DNA of 64,000 nucleotides from Boesenbergia rotunda (lineage: Eukaryota; Streptophyta; Magnoliopsida; Zingiberales; Zingiberaceae): assembly GCA_024364735.1 (NCBI GenBank), contig JAGFNQ010000715.1, forward strand, positions 1 to 64,000, given 5' to 3'. This document shows, in pieces, positions 23,931 to 36,823 of the stretch. Under the pieces are notes generated by a model that was not told where the DNA came from, made no database searches, and saw nothing but the letters and a program-made list of their open reading frames with translations. Numbering within the stretch: position 1 is the stretch's first letter; each line of letters opens with the position of its first letter. The position numbers were made by a program, and so were the translations under genes.

Positions 23931-24880
23931 TTAATACTTGGAGCTCAAGCTGAACTTTTCCAACATTTTCTTGAGTCTCTCAACTTCACCTTTTAAGGAA
24001 GCATTTTCTTCTTCAAATTTTGCAACTTGAGTTGAAATTCATTCTTGAACTTGGTTAGTTGAGGGGTTCAAGTTAACTTGCTCATTAAGTTGGTTAACCT
24101 CCTTAAGGAGTGAGTTAATTTGATTCTCAGACTTAATCAACTTTCTAAACAAACATGTGACAATTTTGCGTAATTGAACTTTGAAAAATAAATTTACCTC
24201 ATCTTTGTGACTTGATTCTGACTCGTATTCTGATTGGGACTCGCGCTCAAAATCATCACTCCTTGCCATTAGTGCCAAGTGACTTAAGTGCTTTGGCTCC
24301 TCCATATTCGACTGGTCCGAGAAGATTTCGTCCCAAATTTCTTTGATGGCTTCCTTCTTCTAGATTGCTTGGGTTTCTCTTCTTTCAGATTTAGACACTC
24401 ATGCTTGAAGTGACCCTTTTTGTTGCACCCAAAGTAAGTGATCTCTGATTTAGGTATGGTTGATGTACTTAATATTTTCTCTGGGCTCTTCTTGGTTCTC
24501 CTCTTAGTGAATATTCTTCGAACCATGTTTACCATCTCCTCTTCGTTGGTTAAGTAGGAATCTCATTCGCTGTCGGATTCGATCTTTGGTTTGTACTTGA
24601 TGTTGATTTCTTTGCTTTTTCTTTGTCCTATATACAAAGTTATACCCTTCTCTGTTTGACCAAGATTAGTCTAACTCATGTAATTCAAAATTTACAAAAT
24701 AATTCATCGAGTTTAATGATTGAAAGGTCCTTTGAAACTAAATTTTATAGGCATTTACCATCGATGCCTCGAAATACGTTTCGAGGGAATGAGTTAACAT
24801 TTGTCAGTTCTCAACTAGGACTTAAATTTTCTAGTTCCGAAAAGGAGTCGACAATACCCCAAAACGAGGCATTGAAATAG
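23930..24880 (-). pseudogene. fragment of SIRE-like gag
   Basis: Minus-strand pieces line up with the gag of element B. A worn UBN2 part lies at about 24880-24620. A knuckle-like string, YFGCNKKGHFKHEC, with the first Cys replaced by Tyr, is at about 24420-24460. An acidic stretch and a heptad-rich segment (LIKSENQINSLLKEVNQL) follow at about 24180-24060. Stops and shifts break it. There is no LTR, so it is an old relic. Confidence 0.75.
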
Positions 24881-25499
24881 TGAGTGTGAGGAGTGAACTC
24901 TTGGATTAATCATTTCAAAATGATAGATACTAAGTAAAATCGAAAGCATTAACATTGTGATGTATCTGCTTCAAACTTTCGCTACAAATCAAGTTCGAAA
25001 AATTGACCCCTAACTCATACATGTCCCAACCAGTAACTTAGAGACATTTAAACTAATTTGGATTAAATTAATAAAAAGTATTTTTTTTTCATGTATCACA
25101 AGTATTTAGATATACTATTAAACACTGAAATAAAGGATTTTCATATAAAAAAATATTATTAGTGTTATTTTAATATTTAAATTTGACAAAAATAATAATA
25201 AAGGGTACTTTTTTATTTTTGCCCTAAAAAAATTACAAAGGGTAACAAATAGGCCTGCATCAATCCAAGTAGCGTGGATTAGTTTGGAAAATTCTTATGT
25301 CGTTTTTCAATTATTTACCAAAATTAATTTTCGATCAAATTTATTTTTCAGAAACAATCCATTGGCTGAGTATCCCGCGCTGTTTAGTCTGACACCTGAG
25401 TCCCGCCCAGCCAATCCCCACTCCCGGAAGCGACGAATGGATTATACAAAAAGACACTTTTGCCCTTATTCAGTTTCCCGTTTTTTCTAACGAGGAAAT
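24881..25499. other. intergenic DNA upstream of the SUN gene
   Basis: AT-rich, with no gene seen. It probably includes the promoter of the SUN gene; no clear TATA box could be chosen. Confidence 0.5.
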
Positions 25500-26216
25500 C
25501 GAGGTGGAAAGAAGCGAAACGATCTTTTCCAAAACCCTACGATTGGCGATCGAGCGGTTCGTGGACCCGTTGGTGTCAAATACGCACGGTATACCTCTTG
25601 CCCTTTTCGATTGCTTCTTTCCTTTGGATTCCGCCTTCTGTTCTAGTTTTTCTCTTGATTTCTCAACAAAACAATAATAAATGTCAACAAATGGGGGTTG
25701 TCACTTATTTCGTTTTGTTCTGCAGATATTTCTGCGTCATTGTTACAATAAATTAGGCTCTTTTGTGGATTTCTCAATAGGGAGATTCTTCTAGTTACTT
25801 GCAATATTCTTCTGAATCTCGATTCTGAGATTCATTTTAGAATCGTTCCTAAGAGTTTTCTAACAAAAATATTCAATTTAGTCATTGGGCTTGAGTTGTT
25901 CTGATTGAAGCACTGTTTGTTTGGAGGTGGCGTATCATGCATATTGATGCACGGCTTGTCTGAATTACTTCTCGTTGGGGTTGGCTGTAGAGTTCATTTG
26001 GTGTTTATGTCAACAAAAATTTGTTACATTTCTCCTTTTTGGGAAATGTGGTGAAGCGATCGAAGACAAACCGAGTGACTTTTGTGTCGGATCTGATTAA
26101 TTTTTTTTTTCTTTAACACCTCTGAAAAAAATGGAGATTTTTTCTGTTCGTATTTAACTGTATTGCAGTTCTGTTTGGTCATTTTGTAGAAGGCAAATAG
26201 GAGTTAAACCACAGGA
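25500..26216 (+). promoter_or_regulatory. 5' UTR of the SUN gene, with probable intron
   Basis: A donor CACG/GTATAC at 25589 and T-rich acceptors at 26168 (TATTGCAG) or 26189 (TTTTGTAG) would remove a 5' UTR intron of about 600 bases. This is inferred from splice-site words only. Confidence 0.45.
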
Positions 26217-28287
26217 ATGTCTGCATCCAATTCTGCAGTTCCAAGTCCTAGAGTGAATGTTTCATCGCCCTTAGGTTTGAAAGTTGCACCTGATGTACCA
26301 AGAAGAAGGTTGACTTCAGAAACTCTAAAAGGGGGAGGAATTAGTGGGAGCAATCCTAATACTGTGAATGACCTTCATGACAAAATTATGGTGCAGTCCT
26401 TACATGATAGACCGAAATATATGGCTGACTTGAAGAGAGAGTTGTTTGTTTCAGCACTTGGTTCAGGCCATAAGAAATTGAGATCCAAACCAGAGAAGGC
26501 CAAATGGCAGTTTTATCTAAGCATTTTCTTCAAGATTTGCCTGCTATTAGTGGCAGTTTTATGGCTTGGTTTGTTGATATGGAAATGGAGAAATATGATT
26601 AAATATAGTAAGGGGTTATATGATTTTGACAGTGATGGCAGGTTATCAGAAGTGGAAGCATCCTTGAAAAACACTGCAAGAAGGTTGCAGGATCAATTAG
26701 ATGTTGTTGACAAAAAAATTGGGACTGAGGCAGGGGTTGCAAAGAAGGAGCTGAATAAGCAAGTGAAGGAGACGGATTTGCTCTTTGAGAAGAAGTTGGA
26801 GTGGTTGGTCTCTCTAACTGATGACTTGGACAAATCACTTTCAGATATAAAAGCCACGGGATTCTTGTCAAAGGAAGAGTTGCGGATATTTTCTAACAAG
26901 TTTAAAGACGAAGAAAAATGCTCAGGTGGCACTCATGAAATATTGGATGATATTAGAAAATTTGCTAAAGAGATAGTTGAAAAGGAGATTGGTAAGCATG
27001 CAGCTGATGGGTTAGGAAGGGTTGATTATGCTTTGGATTCTGGGGGAGCAAAGGTAATTAATCATTCAAAGCCGTACCTTGTTGGTAAGTCTAGCAGTTG
27101 GCTGGCTATTGGAAGTAGCTTCAATCGGGTTCACCCTAATGCTAAGAAAATTCTTGAACCAAGTTTTGGGGAGCCCGGACAGTGCTTTGCTTTGCATGGC
27201 AACAATGGCTTTGTCGAGATTAGGCTTAGAACTGGAATTGTCCCAGAGGCAGTCACACTTGAGCATGTCTCCAAGGTAATGTTTTTTATTCTGCAACCTC
27301 TTTTGCTGATATTCATGTATTCAACTATCTGAATCCAATCAGAAAAAGCATTATGTTTTTCTTATTGTTTATAACTTTACTTCTAAGAAGTAATAGAGTG
27401 TGCATATGATATATGAGAAAACTAACAAGATCCTATTATGTTTAGCCTGTTCAATTCTTGCTTGTTTCATGCTTAGAGGGAGTTTGAGTTGTGGGAATGA
27501 CAAGATGAACTCGTGGAACTGTATTGAATCATGCAATTCCTATAATCAAATTGCACAACATGTGAGATAGAAGTAGGAATGATAACGAGGTAGGGCCATA
27601 TTGGGTTGTGTTCAAACTATCCTCGCTCCGCCCCGCCCCTGGTCTATCAATTTAAACATGGTCCCTGCCCTGTTAAACAGCTAACTTTTTTTTCTCCAAC
27701 ATGGGCCACTGACTCTTTTTTCTCCAAGAGAGCTCTCTTGGGTTTCGTTCTTGTACTTTTAGAATCATCAACACATAAGTTTCCAGATCAGCAAAGCGTA
27801 TATAAACTGATAAAATATTTAGGTTGCTCTGTACATGTATGTTCTCTATTCCTATGTCTTAGTTCTCTCTTGTATTTTTCTTAAGTCGTCTAGCTTTCTT
27901 GCATTGCCTTCTGGTTTATTATGCTATTAGTTGACTAGGGAACTAACAAACTTGTGTGGATTTCATAATGCAAAGATGGTGGCTTACGATCGGTTGAGTG
28001 CTCCAAAAGATTGCACAGTTACAGCCTGGTCTGAAGGGCTTGGCAGTGATCCATCAAATGGTTCTGTGAAGAAGCTCGTCCTGGCTGAATTCTCATATAA
28101 CCTGGAAAAGAGTAATGCACAGACATTTGACATTCAAACTGCTGTTTCAGAACTTGTCAATGTGGTCCGGCTTGATTTCTCCTCGAACCATGGGAGCTCA
28201 ACTCATACATGCATTTATCGGTTTAGGGTGCATGGTTCTGAGCCCGCTTCCTTAAATGTGTCAGCTCAAGGCAAAGATAAGAACTAA
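26217..28287 (+). CDS. SUN-domain nuclear-envelope protein (SUN1/SUN2 type)
   Basis: Inner-nuclear-membrane half of the LINC complex, which binds KASH partners of the outer membrane in the perinuclear space and links the nucleus to the cytoskeleton. Two coding exons, 26217-27275 and 27976-28287, are joined in phase 0 (donor CCAAG/GTAATG, acceptor GCAAAG/ATGGTG), giving 456 residues; plant SUN1/SUN2 are about 455-470. Residues 1-95 are a Ser/Pro-rich nucleoplasmic tail with a basic patch. Residues 97-124 form one transmembrane helix, about 145-215 a coiled coil, and about 268-450 the SUN domain, including GQCFALHGNNGFVEIRL, VTLEHVSK and, in exon 2, AQTFDIQTA and HTCIYRFRVHG. The start is the first Met in the ORF and fits the family. 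There are no disabling changes. LTR elements stand on both sides, but not inside it. Confidence 0.94.
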
Positions 28288-29807
28288 AGCTCGAGTCATT
28301 TTTGTCATCTCAGGATTTGTACAACGGATGACGATATTCCATTGAAGTGGATGTTTTCCCCCAAATACTTGCACAGTACTTGGTCAGGTTCGAGCATTGC
28401 CTTTCCGGAGGTTCTACTTGGTTCTCAAGATGGTAAAATAGCTAGCAGATTAACAGCCGCAACTCCACGAGTTTTGTAATAAGGACAAAAGAAATTTCCT
28501 GCTACTACAGAATAACATTGCTTAATTGGTGTTTCCAAAGAAAACAAAACAATGTTATTTCCAGATATCTGATGTATTTGTATTAATAGATGTTTGTGAG
28601 AAAGAGGGTTGCTATGCTGGTAAGATCTTCGGAGATTGTCAAATTCGCCTTCATCACAAAAAGATGAGAGCTTGGCTGCTTGTGGCTTTCACTGATACAT
28701 TCAGGAAAAAAACTTGTTGGAAATGTTATTTTGATATCACAGATGACAGCTCTTGTAATTTGGTTGAAGAAAATTACTACTGGAACATGCCTTTCTTGTC
28801 ATGCCACTCCGATTTTCTTACCTGAAGTTGTGTGTACATTCTTGTGTGGAGGTGTGAACTGCGTTGGGCAACCCAGTGGCCACATGTAATCGGGCGGAGT
28901 TAGGGTTGGGCTCGGCTTGCCACGAGAACAGGTCCAACATGGTCCGTGGGTGGGTTAGCTTGGCCAGCCATATTTTTATATAAAATATTAGTACTAAATA
29001 TTCATATTTAATGTATTTAATATCGTTTAATAAAAATATTGTTTCCAATAATATTTTTAAATTATATTTTATTAACTTTTGCTAGTTTAAAAAAAATAAA
29101 TAATTTTAAAAAAAAACGGTTCATCTGAAGTCAACTAGGCTTGGGTTCATGTTGGGGAAGTTTGGATCGTGCTCAATTAATCTCTACCTCTCAAATAAAA
29201 ATAATATAAATATTTTACTTTTCTTTTCTTTCCTTCTCTTCGTTTTGCTCTTGGTTAATAAACTTGTCCCTCATCCCATTCAAACATACCCTTAATTGAT
29301 CCGGAATGGACTTCAATAGGCATATCTAATCACACTATAAGATATGTCCCGATGACCAGTGGAAAATTTCTATGGGGTCGAATCGATCATCTCAGATTTA
29401 ATTTATCTGCTGGCTGGTTCATAAAATAAAAAATAAAAAATGTTTGGGCAGCCACACCGACTTTGAGCAATATATTAAAGTGTTATTTGTTTTATAATTT
29501 TTTATGTTTGAAAAATGAAATCTGAAAGTTAAAAAAAATAAATGTAATAAATACTTATCACAGATTTTTTTAACATATTTAAAACGTTATAAAACATTTT
29601 TTTAAGTAACATTTCTTTTATTTTTCATAAATGATAAATTTAAATAGAAAATTTTCAATTATTGTTAAACATTCTATTTTTCTTCTTAAAAATATTTGTT
29701 TGAACTCGAAAAAAGTTGATTTTATGGAGAAAAAAAAATCTGAGCGCATGGATTTGCATATTAGCTGCTGCGCTTTCAGGTTCTGGAAGGATTGCTTTAA
29801 AAATAAT
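28288..29807. other. 3' flank of the SUN gene, AT-rich intergenic
   Basis: Probably contains the 3' UTR in its first few hundred bases. A 99-codon ORF at 28526-28825 has no recognisable family and is not called. The rest is AT-rich with short worn repeats. It ends with the ATAAT target duplication (29803-29807) of the gypsy element. Confidence 0.5.
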
Positions 29808-30548
29808 TGATAGGGTTAAATAAACCATGGCAAGTATGGGGATAAAGAAGGTACGTGGCATGACACGACGGGTTGAAGTGACTCTCCTTCCTGAACCTCA
29901 GAACCCCCTCGGAGAGCACGCCCTGGAAGGATAGCCAGAAGATCCCTTCCGGGACCACCCCGAGAGGTTAGGTCCCGAGGGCATCTCGGGAATTATAGCA
30001 CCCGCGCTCACCCGGGTCAGAAGGCCTCGAGCTCACCTCGGGGAAGCGGAGTCTGAGGTAGCTTCGACCTCAAGCAACGGTCCTCCCCCCTCTCCTTTCA
30101 CAGATTTATGGATAAGTCTCCCTGTCATAAGGAATCATCACGACCCTTAAATGTCGCAACGGGTCGAAGCGTGATCACGGCGCAGACCGTTTCAAAGGCT
30201 ATCCAATAACTGCCGAAAGAAGGGGAGGACGTGACATAAATCACGGAGACGTGGCGCCGAACGAAGGAGGACGCCAAGTCCACCGCCATCAGTATAAAAG
30301 GTAATCCAACCCCTCCGATAAAGGGGTTACGCTCTCTTAACTCTACATACATTTTCCCTTCTTGCTGTCTTTCCTCTCCAACGATACACTGACTTGAGCG
30401 TCGGAGTGGACTCCGCCGGACCCCTTCCGACGTGTTCCCTAACGCTCGTGTTGATCTCGCAGGGTACGGAGTTCCTCCCCTCCACAGCGACTTCCACGTG
30501 GGTAAAACCTCCAGTGATTGGACATCGCCGCCGATTCCTTCCGGAACA
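29808..30548 (+). repeat. 5' LTR of the gypsy element
   Basis: Starts TGATAGGGTTAAAT and ends CCGGAACA. TATA box TATAAAAG at 30293-30300. It aligns along its length with 48401-49143 with scattered substitutions, so this element is older than Copia-1 and A. Confidence 0.93.
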
Positions 30549-30550
30549 AA

Positions 30551-30570
30551 TTTGGCACCGTTTGTGGGAA
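30551..30570 (+). other. primer-binding site of the gypsy element
   Basis: TTTGGCACCGTTTGTGGGAA follows the LTR after two bases. This TTGGCRCCGTTTGTGGG form is common in plant gypsy elements; the priming tRNA was not identified. Confidence 0.75.
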
Positions 30571-30597
30571 ACTAGCAAAGCACCTGAAGGAGCATCG

Positions 30598-31055
30598 ATG
30601 GCAGGACCGGAGGGACAATCCCTAGTCCTTACAAGAGAGGAACTCGATTGCCTAGCAGCCAACGCCATTAAAGAGGTGCTGGAGCAACACCAAGTCGAGC
30701 AAGTTGCCTCGCAACAAGGGGATCCGGCGAAGGATTTGATCCCCAGAGTCTCCGTCTCGCATTCACGGAGATCCGTCACCCCAGTGGTTCGACGGGACAG
30801 AGCAGCCCCGGGCCCCCAAGGAGAGTCTCTTGGAGACATTGAGAAAGCCGACTCGGTGGCCTCCAGCGCCCAGAGGCGCAAAGAGGGACAGTGGAAGAGG
30901 GATGAACCCAAGACCTCCCATAAGATTCCCTCTACACCTTTCTCGTCCGAGATTATTGAGACCCCCATGTCAAAGCAGTTCCACAGGCCGGAGATCCCCA
31001 ATTATGATGGGAAGACAGATTCAGAAGATTACGTCTGCAAATTCGAGAATGCTGC
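30598..31055 (+). pseudogene. gypsy gag, first part
   Basis: From ATG 30598 (MAGPEGQSLVLTREELDCLA) the frame is open for 458 bases, with an acidic/basic N-terminal region and the PNYDGKTDSEDYVCKFENAA string that opens the plant retrotransposon gag domain (PF03732 type). It is cut after the GCTGC at 31051-31055 by the solo LTR and resumes at 33338. Confidence 0.85.
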
Positions 31056-33332
31056 TGTTAGTGATATGAGAGAAGTGTCCTAAGACAATCGCCTTATGAT
31101 TGTAGTCATTTATTTTAATAAATGAATATTCACTATTTGAGTATACATGTTTGTGTATTTGATTGAGATCTTAAAGTCATTTACTGAATGTCCGCAATAC
31201 AATTCACAGCATGAGAGAATTTGTGATGAATTCACAACTAGTGATTATCTCTACATGTGCAATTGTGAAGTATTGAAATTGTCCCTAGTCGATGAATTGA
31301 TAAATACGGACACTATCAATTCTATTGAGACTAGCATGGGTTATTCTCTAATCAGCTGATTCTCACTGGCTGGTGACATTGAGATGTCCGGAGATAAACA
31401 TGAATGCTAGTTAAGGGAACTAGTTCATTGGAGTGACTGGCTGTAAAACTTCATATGGTAGTCTACATATAGATATGTCAATGAAGTTCTTACTGCAACT
31501 TAAGTGCGATGTTCCTTTGACTTGCGGTGTTCAAGTCATCTTGGTCATGGAGACTTATACTTTGACATCTTAAGCAAACATCTCCAAGGAGGTGTGGACC
31601 CAGGATGATTGGGTATAAGCCGAAGTGCCCGAAGATGTTTGAACAACCTACAAAGGATTCACCACTCCTTGCGAGGAGATGTATACCCAAGGCCTATCGT
31701 CAGATTATTACTCGAAGCCTCTGGCCAGAGCATGACATGTTCAGAGTATGAATCTCTTAAATACATGAGAGTAATTAGAATCCGTAGGACGAGAAAACGT
31801 TACTTGGGCTAGGTGTGACGTAGTCAGCCTAGTGGGGACTAATACACATAGACCATGTCCTGAACCAAGTGGGTATAAGATGGTGAAGGGAATGAGGCAC
31901 GATTCATTATAGCTGCTGAAGGGGTTTCAGAATTGTTTCTGAGGTCAACCGTTGATCTTTCGATTAATTGGGGATCATGATGTACTACTAGGTGTCACTC
32001 ATGATCGTTCTATAATTAATTGATTAATTATAGACGACCAACATAAATCGAAAGCCTATTTAGTCACACGCACTACGAGTAATCCGAGGGATTTAAAACG
32101 AGTTGAAAATTGGATTTTCCAATCAAGAGAGATTAAGTTTGGTTGAGCCAAACGATAAGTCGAATCTGAATTTTTCAGAGACACATCAGAAGCGTAAAAT
32201 GGCTAAAGTCTTTTGAAGACTTAATAGATGAATTAAATAAGTTTAATTCATTGGGGGCTTGGCTTGGATGGGCCGGCCAAAGAGGGCCTCCATCCTCTTT
32301 GCTTGGCCGGCCACAACAAAGGGAGAGTACCAAGTTTTTGGTTTAATTTATAAAATAAACCAAGTGTGGTTTGTTTTATAAAATTATGGATGATATAAAT
32401 TTTTATATAATAAACCAAGATTTGGTTTATTTTTCATGGAAATTAAAATGAACCATGGATTGGTTTATTTTATAAAATCAATCATGGATTGATTTACCAT
32501 GATAAGGAAATTTATTCCATAGGAGAGAAGAGACTTGATTGATTTTTTATCATGAATTAAAATATGATTTTAACCATGATATAAAATCAAACTTGGCATG
32601 ATGGAATAAGTTATTCCATATTTGAGAGGCTTGATGGTTGAGAGGCCACTATATAAAGGACCCAAGACAAGGCTTGGGTGATAATCGAAGAGATGAAGGC
32701 ATAGGCTCTCTCCCTCTCTTTCTCTCCTTCTCTTCTCCCCTTCTTGCCGTGCGCCGACCAGCCCCAAGAAGGAGCACCAGCCGGCCGCCCCTGCCCTTTC
32801 CCTGCTGATCACCACCTGTTGCCGGAGAAGGAAGCTCCGGCCATCTCTTGGCCGGAAGAAGGTGCTGCCGGAATTAGAGTTTGCCACAAGGATCTTTTTG
32901 CCGCAAGCCTCTTCTTTTGCTTCGCCGGAATTTTGATTCCGGTCATCCTTTTGTGGTTAGTCTTCCGACTTTTCTCTTGGTTTTTCTTGTCGCGTTCTTG
33001 GAGAATCTAGTAGTTCTCGAGAACACGAAACTCATGGCTTTGCGAAGTCATCCCGAAGATACTCGGTGTGGACGCGAATAGAGGCGGAGCTTCCAAGGGA
33101 CGCTTACGGTTGGATTTCGTCCCTTCCTTCGAGTTACGCGAGGTAATACGTAAATTAGTTTATGTTTCTGGAAAATTTTAAATATATGATCATATCTACA
33201 CAAGATAAAATTGCATGCTTAGATGTGTGGTTAAATAATTTGAGAAATTATTTATGCTAAACCTTCCGCTGGACGTAATTAATTTTAAAATTACGAACCC
33301 GCATCCATGTCAACATGCACCCGGTCCCAACA
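31056..33332 (+). repeat. solo LTR of the Copia-1 family
   Basis: Starts TGTTAGTGATATG and ends CCCAACA, with GCTGC on both sides (31051-31055, 33333-33337). It aligns with the 3' LTR at 6421-8684 for most of its 2277 bp. TATA box TATATAAA lies at 32650-32657. The part after the TATA box (about 32710-32960) differs clearly, so this belongs to another subfamily. A solo LTR with intact duplications is the product of LTR-LTR recombination. Confidence 0.95.
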
Positions 33333-33337
33333 GCTGC

Positions 33338-34784
33338 ACTCCTACACCAGTATACTGACGTCGTGAAGTGTCGGGTGTTCTTAAACACCATGTCCGGAGT
33401 AGCTTAGCGATGGTTCCAGAGGCTGCCACAAGGTTCCATCAACTCCTTCACGGAGTTTAGGACAGCCTTCCTTCACCATTTCGCGAGCAGCCGTCGCTAC
33501 CAGAAGACGACACTTAATCTATTCGCCCTCAAGCAGAAGCCTAAGGAACCACTCAAGGAGTACATCCAGAGGTTCAACTGGGTGGCGCAAGACGAGCCCA
33601 GCGCAACATCAGAGATACTCGTCAATGCCTGCACCCAAGGGCTCGCTGAAGGTGACTTCTTCCAATCCTTGGTAATGAAGCCCCCCGCCAGTTTTGATTT
33701 GTTGGGACGCTTCGTCAAGCATGTCAATGTGGAAGAAGTACAGTACGTCCGTCGCAAAGATCCAGTTGGATCCCCCCCCCTCCGACGGCTCCCCGATCAG
33801 ATAGGAGGGAGCCCCCGACCCCAGTGCGGGGAAAAGACCTTCACCCTGGGAAGGACCACTAGGCTGGTAGGCGTCGGCTGGTTGAGACGGTAGACACCGA
33901 GCAGTCGGAGCCATCACCAAGGTACTGTAGTTACCATGACAGCTCGACACATTCCACTAAGGAGTGTCACGCCTTGAAGAAGAAGTTCGGCGAGGAGGCA
34001 GACACCAAACCTCAAAAAAAGTGGAATAAGTCGGGGTATCGCAGAAGGTCGCCAAGGCGAAGCTTTTCTCCTCGGCGACAGCATGCCGGGGAAAACGAGG
34101 CCCGACATCGGTCTCGATCAGGATCGCGAGGTAGGAGTCGGGGGCCCGCACCCCAAAGATCTCTCTCCTCAGAAAGAAACCCCCAGAAGGGCAAGGCTCC
34201 CATCCGTGGTCCGCCCTCGGGCCATGTGGGAGTTATCTCCGGAGGACCTACTGGAGGGTACTCCAACCGGGCTAGGAAGTCTTATACCCGGCGATTGGAA
34301 ATCTACTCCATTGGGACGAGCCGAAGTCAGGAGCCAGGCCCTACAATATCTTTTGGGTCGTCCGACCTTGAAGAAGTGGAAGCTCCTCATGAGGACGCCT
34401 TAGTGATCGTAGCTCGCATTGTCAACTATGAGGTGAAGCGCATCTTCGTAGATACGGGGAGTTCCGTGAACATCCTGCACAAGGCGGCTTGGGACCAGAT
34501 ACAGATCGACGAGGATGAACTGCTCCCGGTCTCGACCCCACTATTAGGTTTCACAGGGTATCGAATACAGCCGGAAGGGCAAATCACCTTATCACTCTCG
34601 TTGGGGGAGTGATAGGCTTGAAAGAACCCGGAGGACTCCTTTCTTGATCGTGGACGCGCCCTCCTCTTACAATGCCATCCTGGGTCGCCCGGCGCTTAGC
34701 ACTTTCCAGGCGGTGGTTTCTGTTTACCACCAGAAGATAAAGTTACCGGTAGGCGACCGGGTCGTTGAAGTCCGAGGAGACTGA
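33338..34784 (+). pseudogene. gypsy gag second part, zinc region and protease
   Basis: Gag resumes after the solo LTR. RWFQRLP, TAFLHHFASSRRYQKT and LKEYIQRFN are readable, with an in-frame TAG at 33405-33407. The frame shifts near a C run at 33770. The third piece (33974-34612) has an Arg/Ser-rich basic tail and the aspartic protease site VDTGSSVNIL near 34450, with HKAAWDQI after it. Near 34610 the frame shifts again to IVDAPSSYNAILGRPAL. A C/H-rich string (YCHYHDSSTHSTKECHAL) at about 33928-33975 is the likely zinc knuckle. Element Y interrupts at the GAGAC of 34777-34781. Confidence 0.85.
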
Positions 34785-36479
34785 TGGGCCTAAAACAGGT
34801 GTCACGATGTGAGTCTCAAATTTAGAAATTTATAACTGAAAACCCTGAACTAGCAAGATTAAATGTAGAATAGGGGCCTCAGTCATATTTTCCAAGGACT
34901 AGTTGTGAGTGTTTGAATCAAGCTCATTTTGTTTGTCGTTAAATGTTTTGGGGTTTTCAAATTGTAATAGGGTTTTGTTTTGCAAATAAGAATGGAAGTA
35001 AAGTTTGAAATTGAATTGACTTAGCTAAGTAGAATTAAACTAGGTAGTTGCAAGAATTGAACTTAACCACTAGGAAAATTAAACATAACTATTCGAAATT
35101 GCAAGATTGAAAGATAAAACTGATATCTATTGCAGAAATACACTAAAATTGTATCTAACTTCGGAAATGAATGAGTTGAAACAAGCTGAATACTGAAACA
35201 GGGTCAATTTGTGCAGAAAATTTCCTGATCGATCGGTTGACCGATTAGATACAAGCCTGATCGGACTAGTGTCCGATCAGGTGCTGCCTGGATCGGTCTA
35301 ATGACCGATCAGTAGCTGAAACGCGAACTGAAATGCTTCGAAACAGACTGGAACGATACAGAATTGAATACAGAAATGAAATCTATAATCTATTGACACC
35401 AGTTCAAGTTCTTCACCGAGATTTTCTCCTCGCCGTCACACAAGGATCGAGTTCGAAACCCCCTCGCTCGAGATTCGACAGAAATCAGCTGCCGTGACGA
35501 AGTTGCGTAGCTTGGATGTGTAATCTGAACTCCTTCCGATCCCTTCTTCCGTGATGGTTTGTATGGCGAATGATAGCTCAGAGAACCTCGAATCAACTCA
35601 GAGAACCCCTCTGATTTGCTCCGATTGATGGAGAATGGGAATCACGCGAAGATTGGTCGGCTGAAGCTAGATCTCGGCGACACCCTTGCCTGAGCTTTCA
35701 GATACGAATGGATCGCAAACCTCTTGCGGAACTAATCTGGACGAATTGAAAACTAACGAATAGCTTGATCTGGGTGGCCACCTCCGATCAGAATTGGAAA
35801 ACGAAGAAGAACAGAAAAGCTTGGAGACGCGATCTGGCGACGACGCCATCTGAAGAGGGGATTCCCAATTTAAATCCTCCTTTTGAATTTTGGACGGCTG
35901 AGATCGTTCTGGCTTCATCCAACGGTCGAATCTCCTCCGATCTGACCCAAACTCCCCAGATCTTGATCAATGGCTCTGATCTACTTGTCCTTAGCTCGGA
36001 TCAACCAGATCTGTGGCGGATGGCTCAGATCATCCCTTCTCTTGCTTGGATGGTCTAGAACATCTTGAGCTTGATCCAACGGTCAGATTGCTTCTGATTT
36101 GGATGAAATTTTCAGATCTTGATCTGTGGTCATGATTGGCTCTATCTTGAACTCGGATTGATCAGAAGTTGACCGATGGCTTAGATCTAGCCGTTCTTTG
36201 ATCAGACGGCTCATATTAATCTGATGCTTGATCACCTTGATCCGGATCCAATTCTAGCTCAAGTTTGGTCCAATCTGATCTAGGTCCATGGTCATTTGAA
36301 GCCTACAAAATTAGATTCAAAATTAATGTCAAAATATCTCAAATATAGAAAGATTTGAATCAAAAGCCAAAATAGAAAGAATTCATGAAACCTTATGTAA
36401 ATGTAAACTTCAGCATATTAAAGTGGATCAAAACATGGATTTGAGAGCCTAAATTTATCAACAAAATGGTAATTATCAA
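34782..36479 (-). repeat. element Y LTR, left copy (3' in its orientation)
   Basis: On the minus strand it begins TGATAATTACC. A TATA-like ATTTAAAT lies near 35866-35876 on the minus strand. GATCGGTC-type hairpins are at about 35225-35315. The outer 18 bases (34782-34799) are not shared exactly with the right copy. Confidence 0.75.
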
Positions 36480-36823
36480 CTCCCCCACACTTACTCTTGG
36501 GCGTCTCGCACAAACCAACTAGTTAACCTAAGATGTATCCTCCTAGATTAGTCTCAATCATAATTAGAAACAATTAAAAGGAAATTACCTAGGGTTGTCA
36601 ATTCTCAAAAATCTAAACTCAATGGACTAGTATCTTGTCCTTAAATCAACAACATAGCATACTTCATCCTTCTTCACTCATTGAGATGAATTTCATAAAA
36701 AATTTTGCAAAGGAAGTTTTAAAGTGGCTCTCTTCCTAAGTTCTACATTTTGATTAAGGTGGAGCTCACTCACACACAACCATGGTTCTTGCACTACCAT
36801 AGGCTTGCTTATTATCTACTCTC
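36480..36823. other. element Y internal region, left part
   Basis: Non-coding. It starts with the presumed purine tract (minus strand) and ends with CTCTC (36819-36823), the target duplication of the solo X LTR. Confidence 0.6.

Noticed and set aside
28526..28825. 99-codon Cys-rich ORF after the SUN gene
   Set aside because: No family recognised, no start context or splice partners; likely chance in 3' flank DNA.
30327..31001. 224-codon ORF on the minus strand
   Set aside because: It is a shadow of gypsy gag and its LTR, with no domain resemblance.
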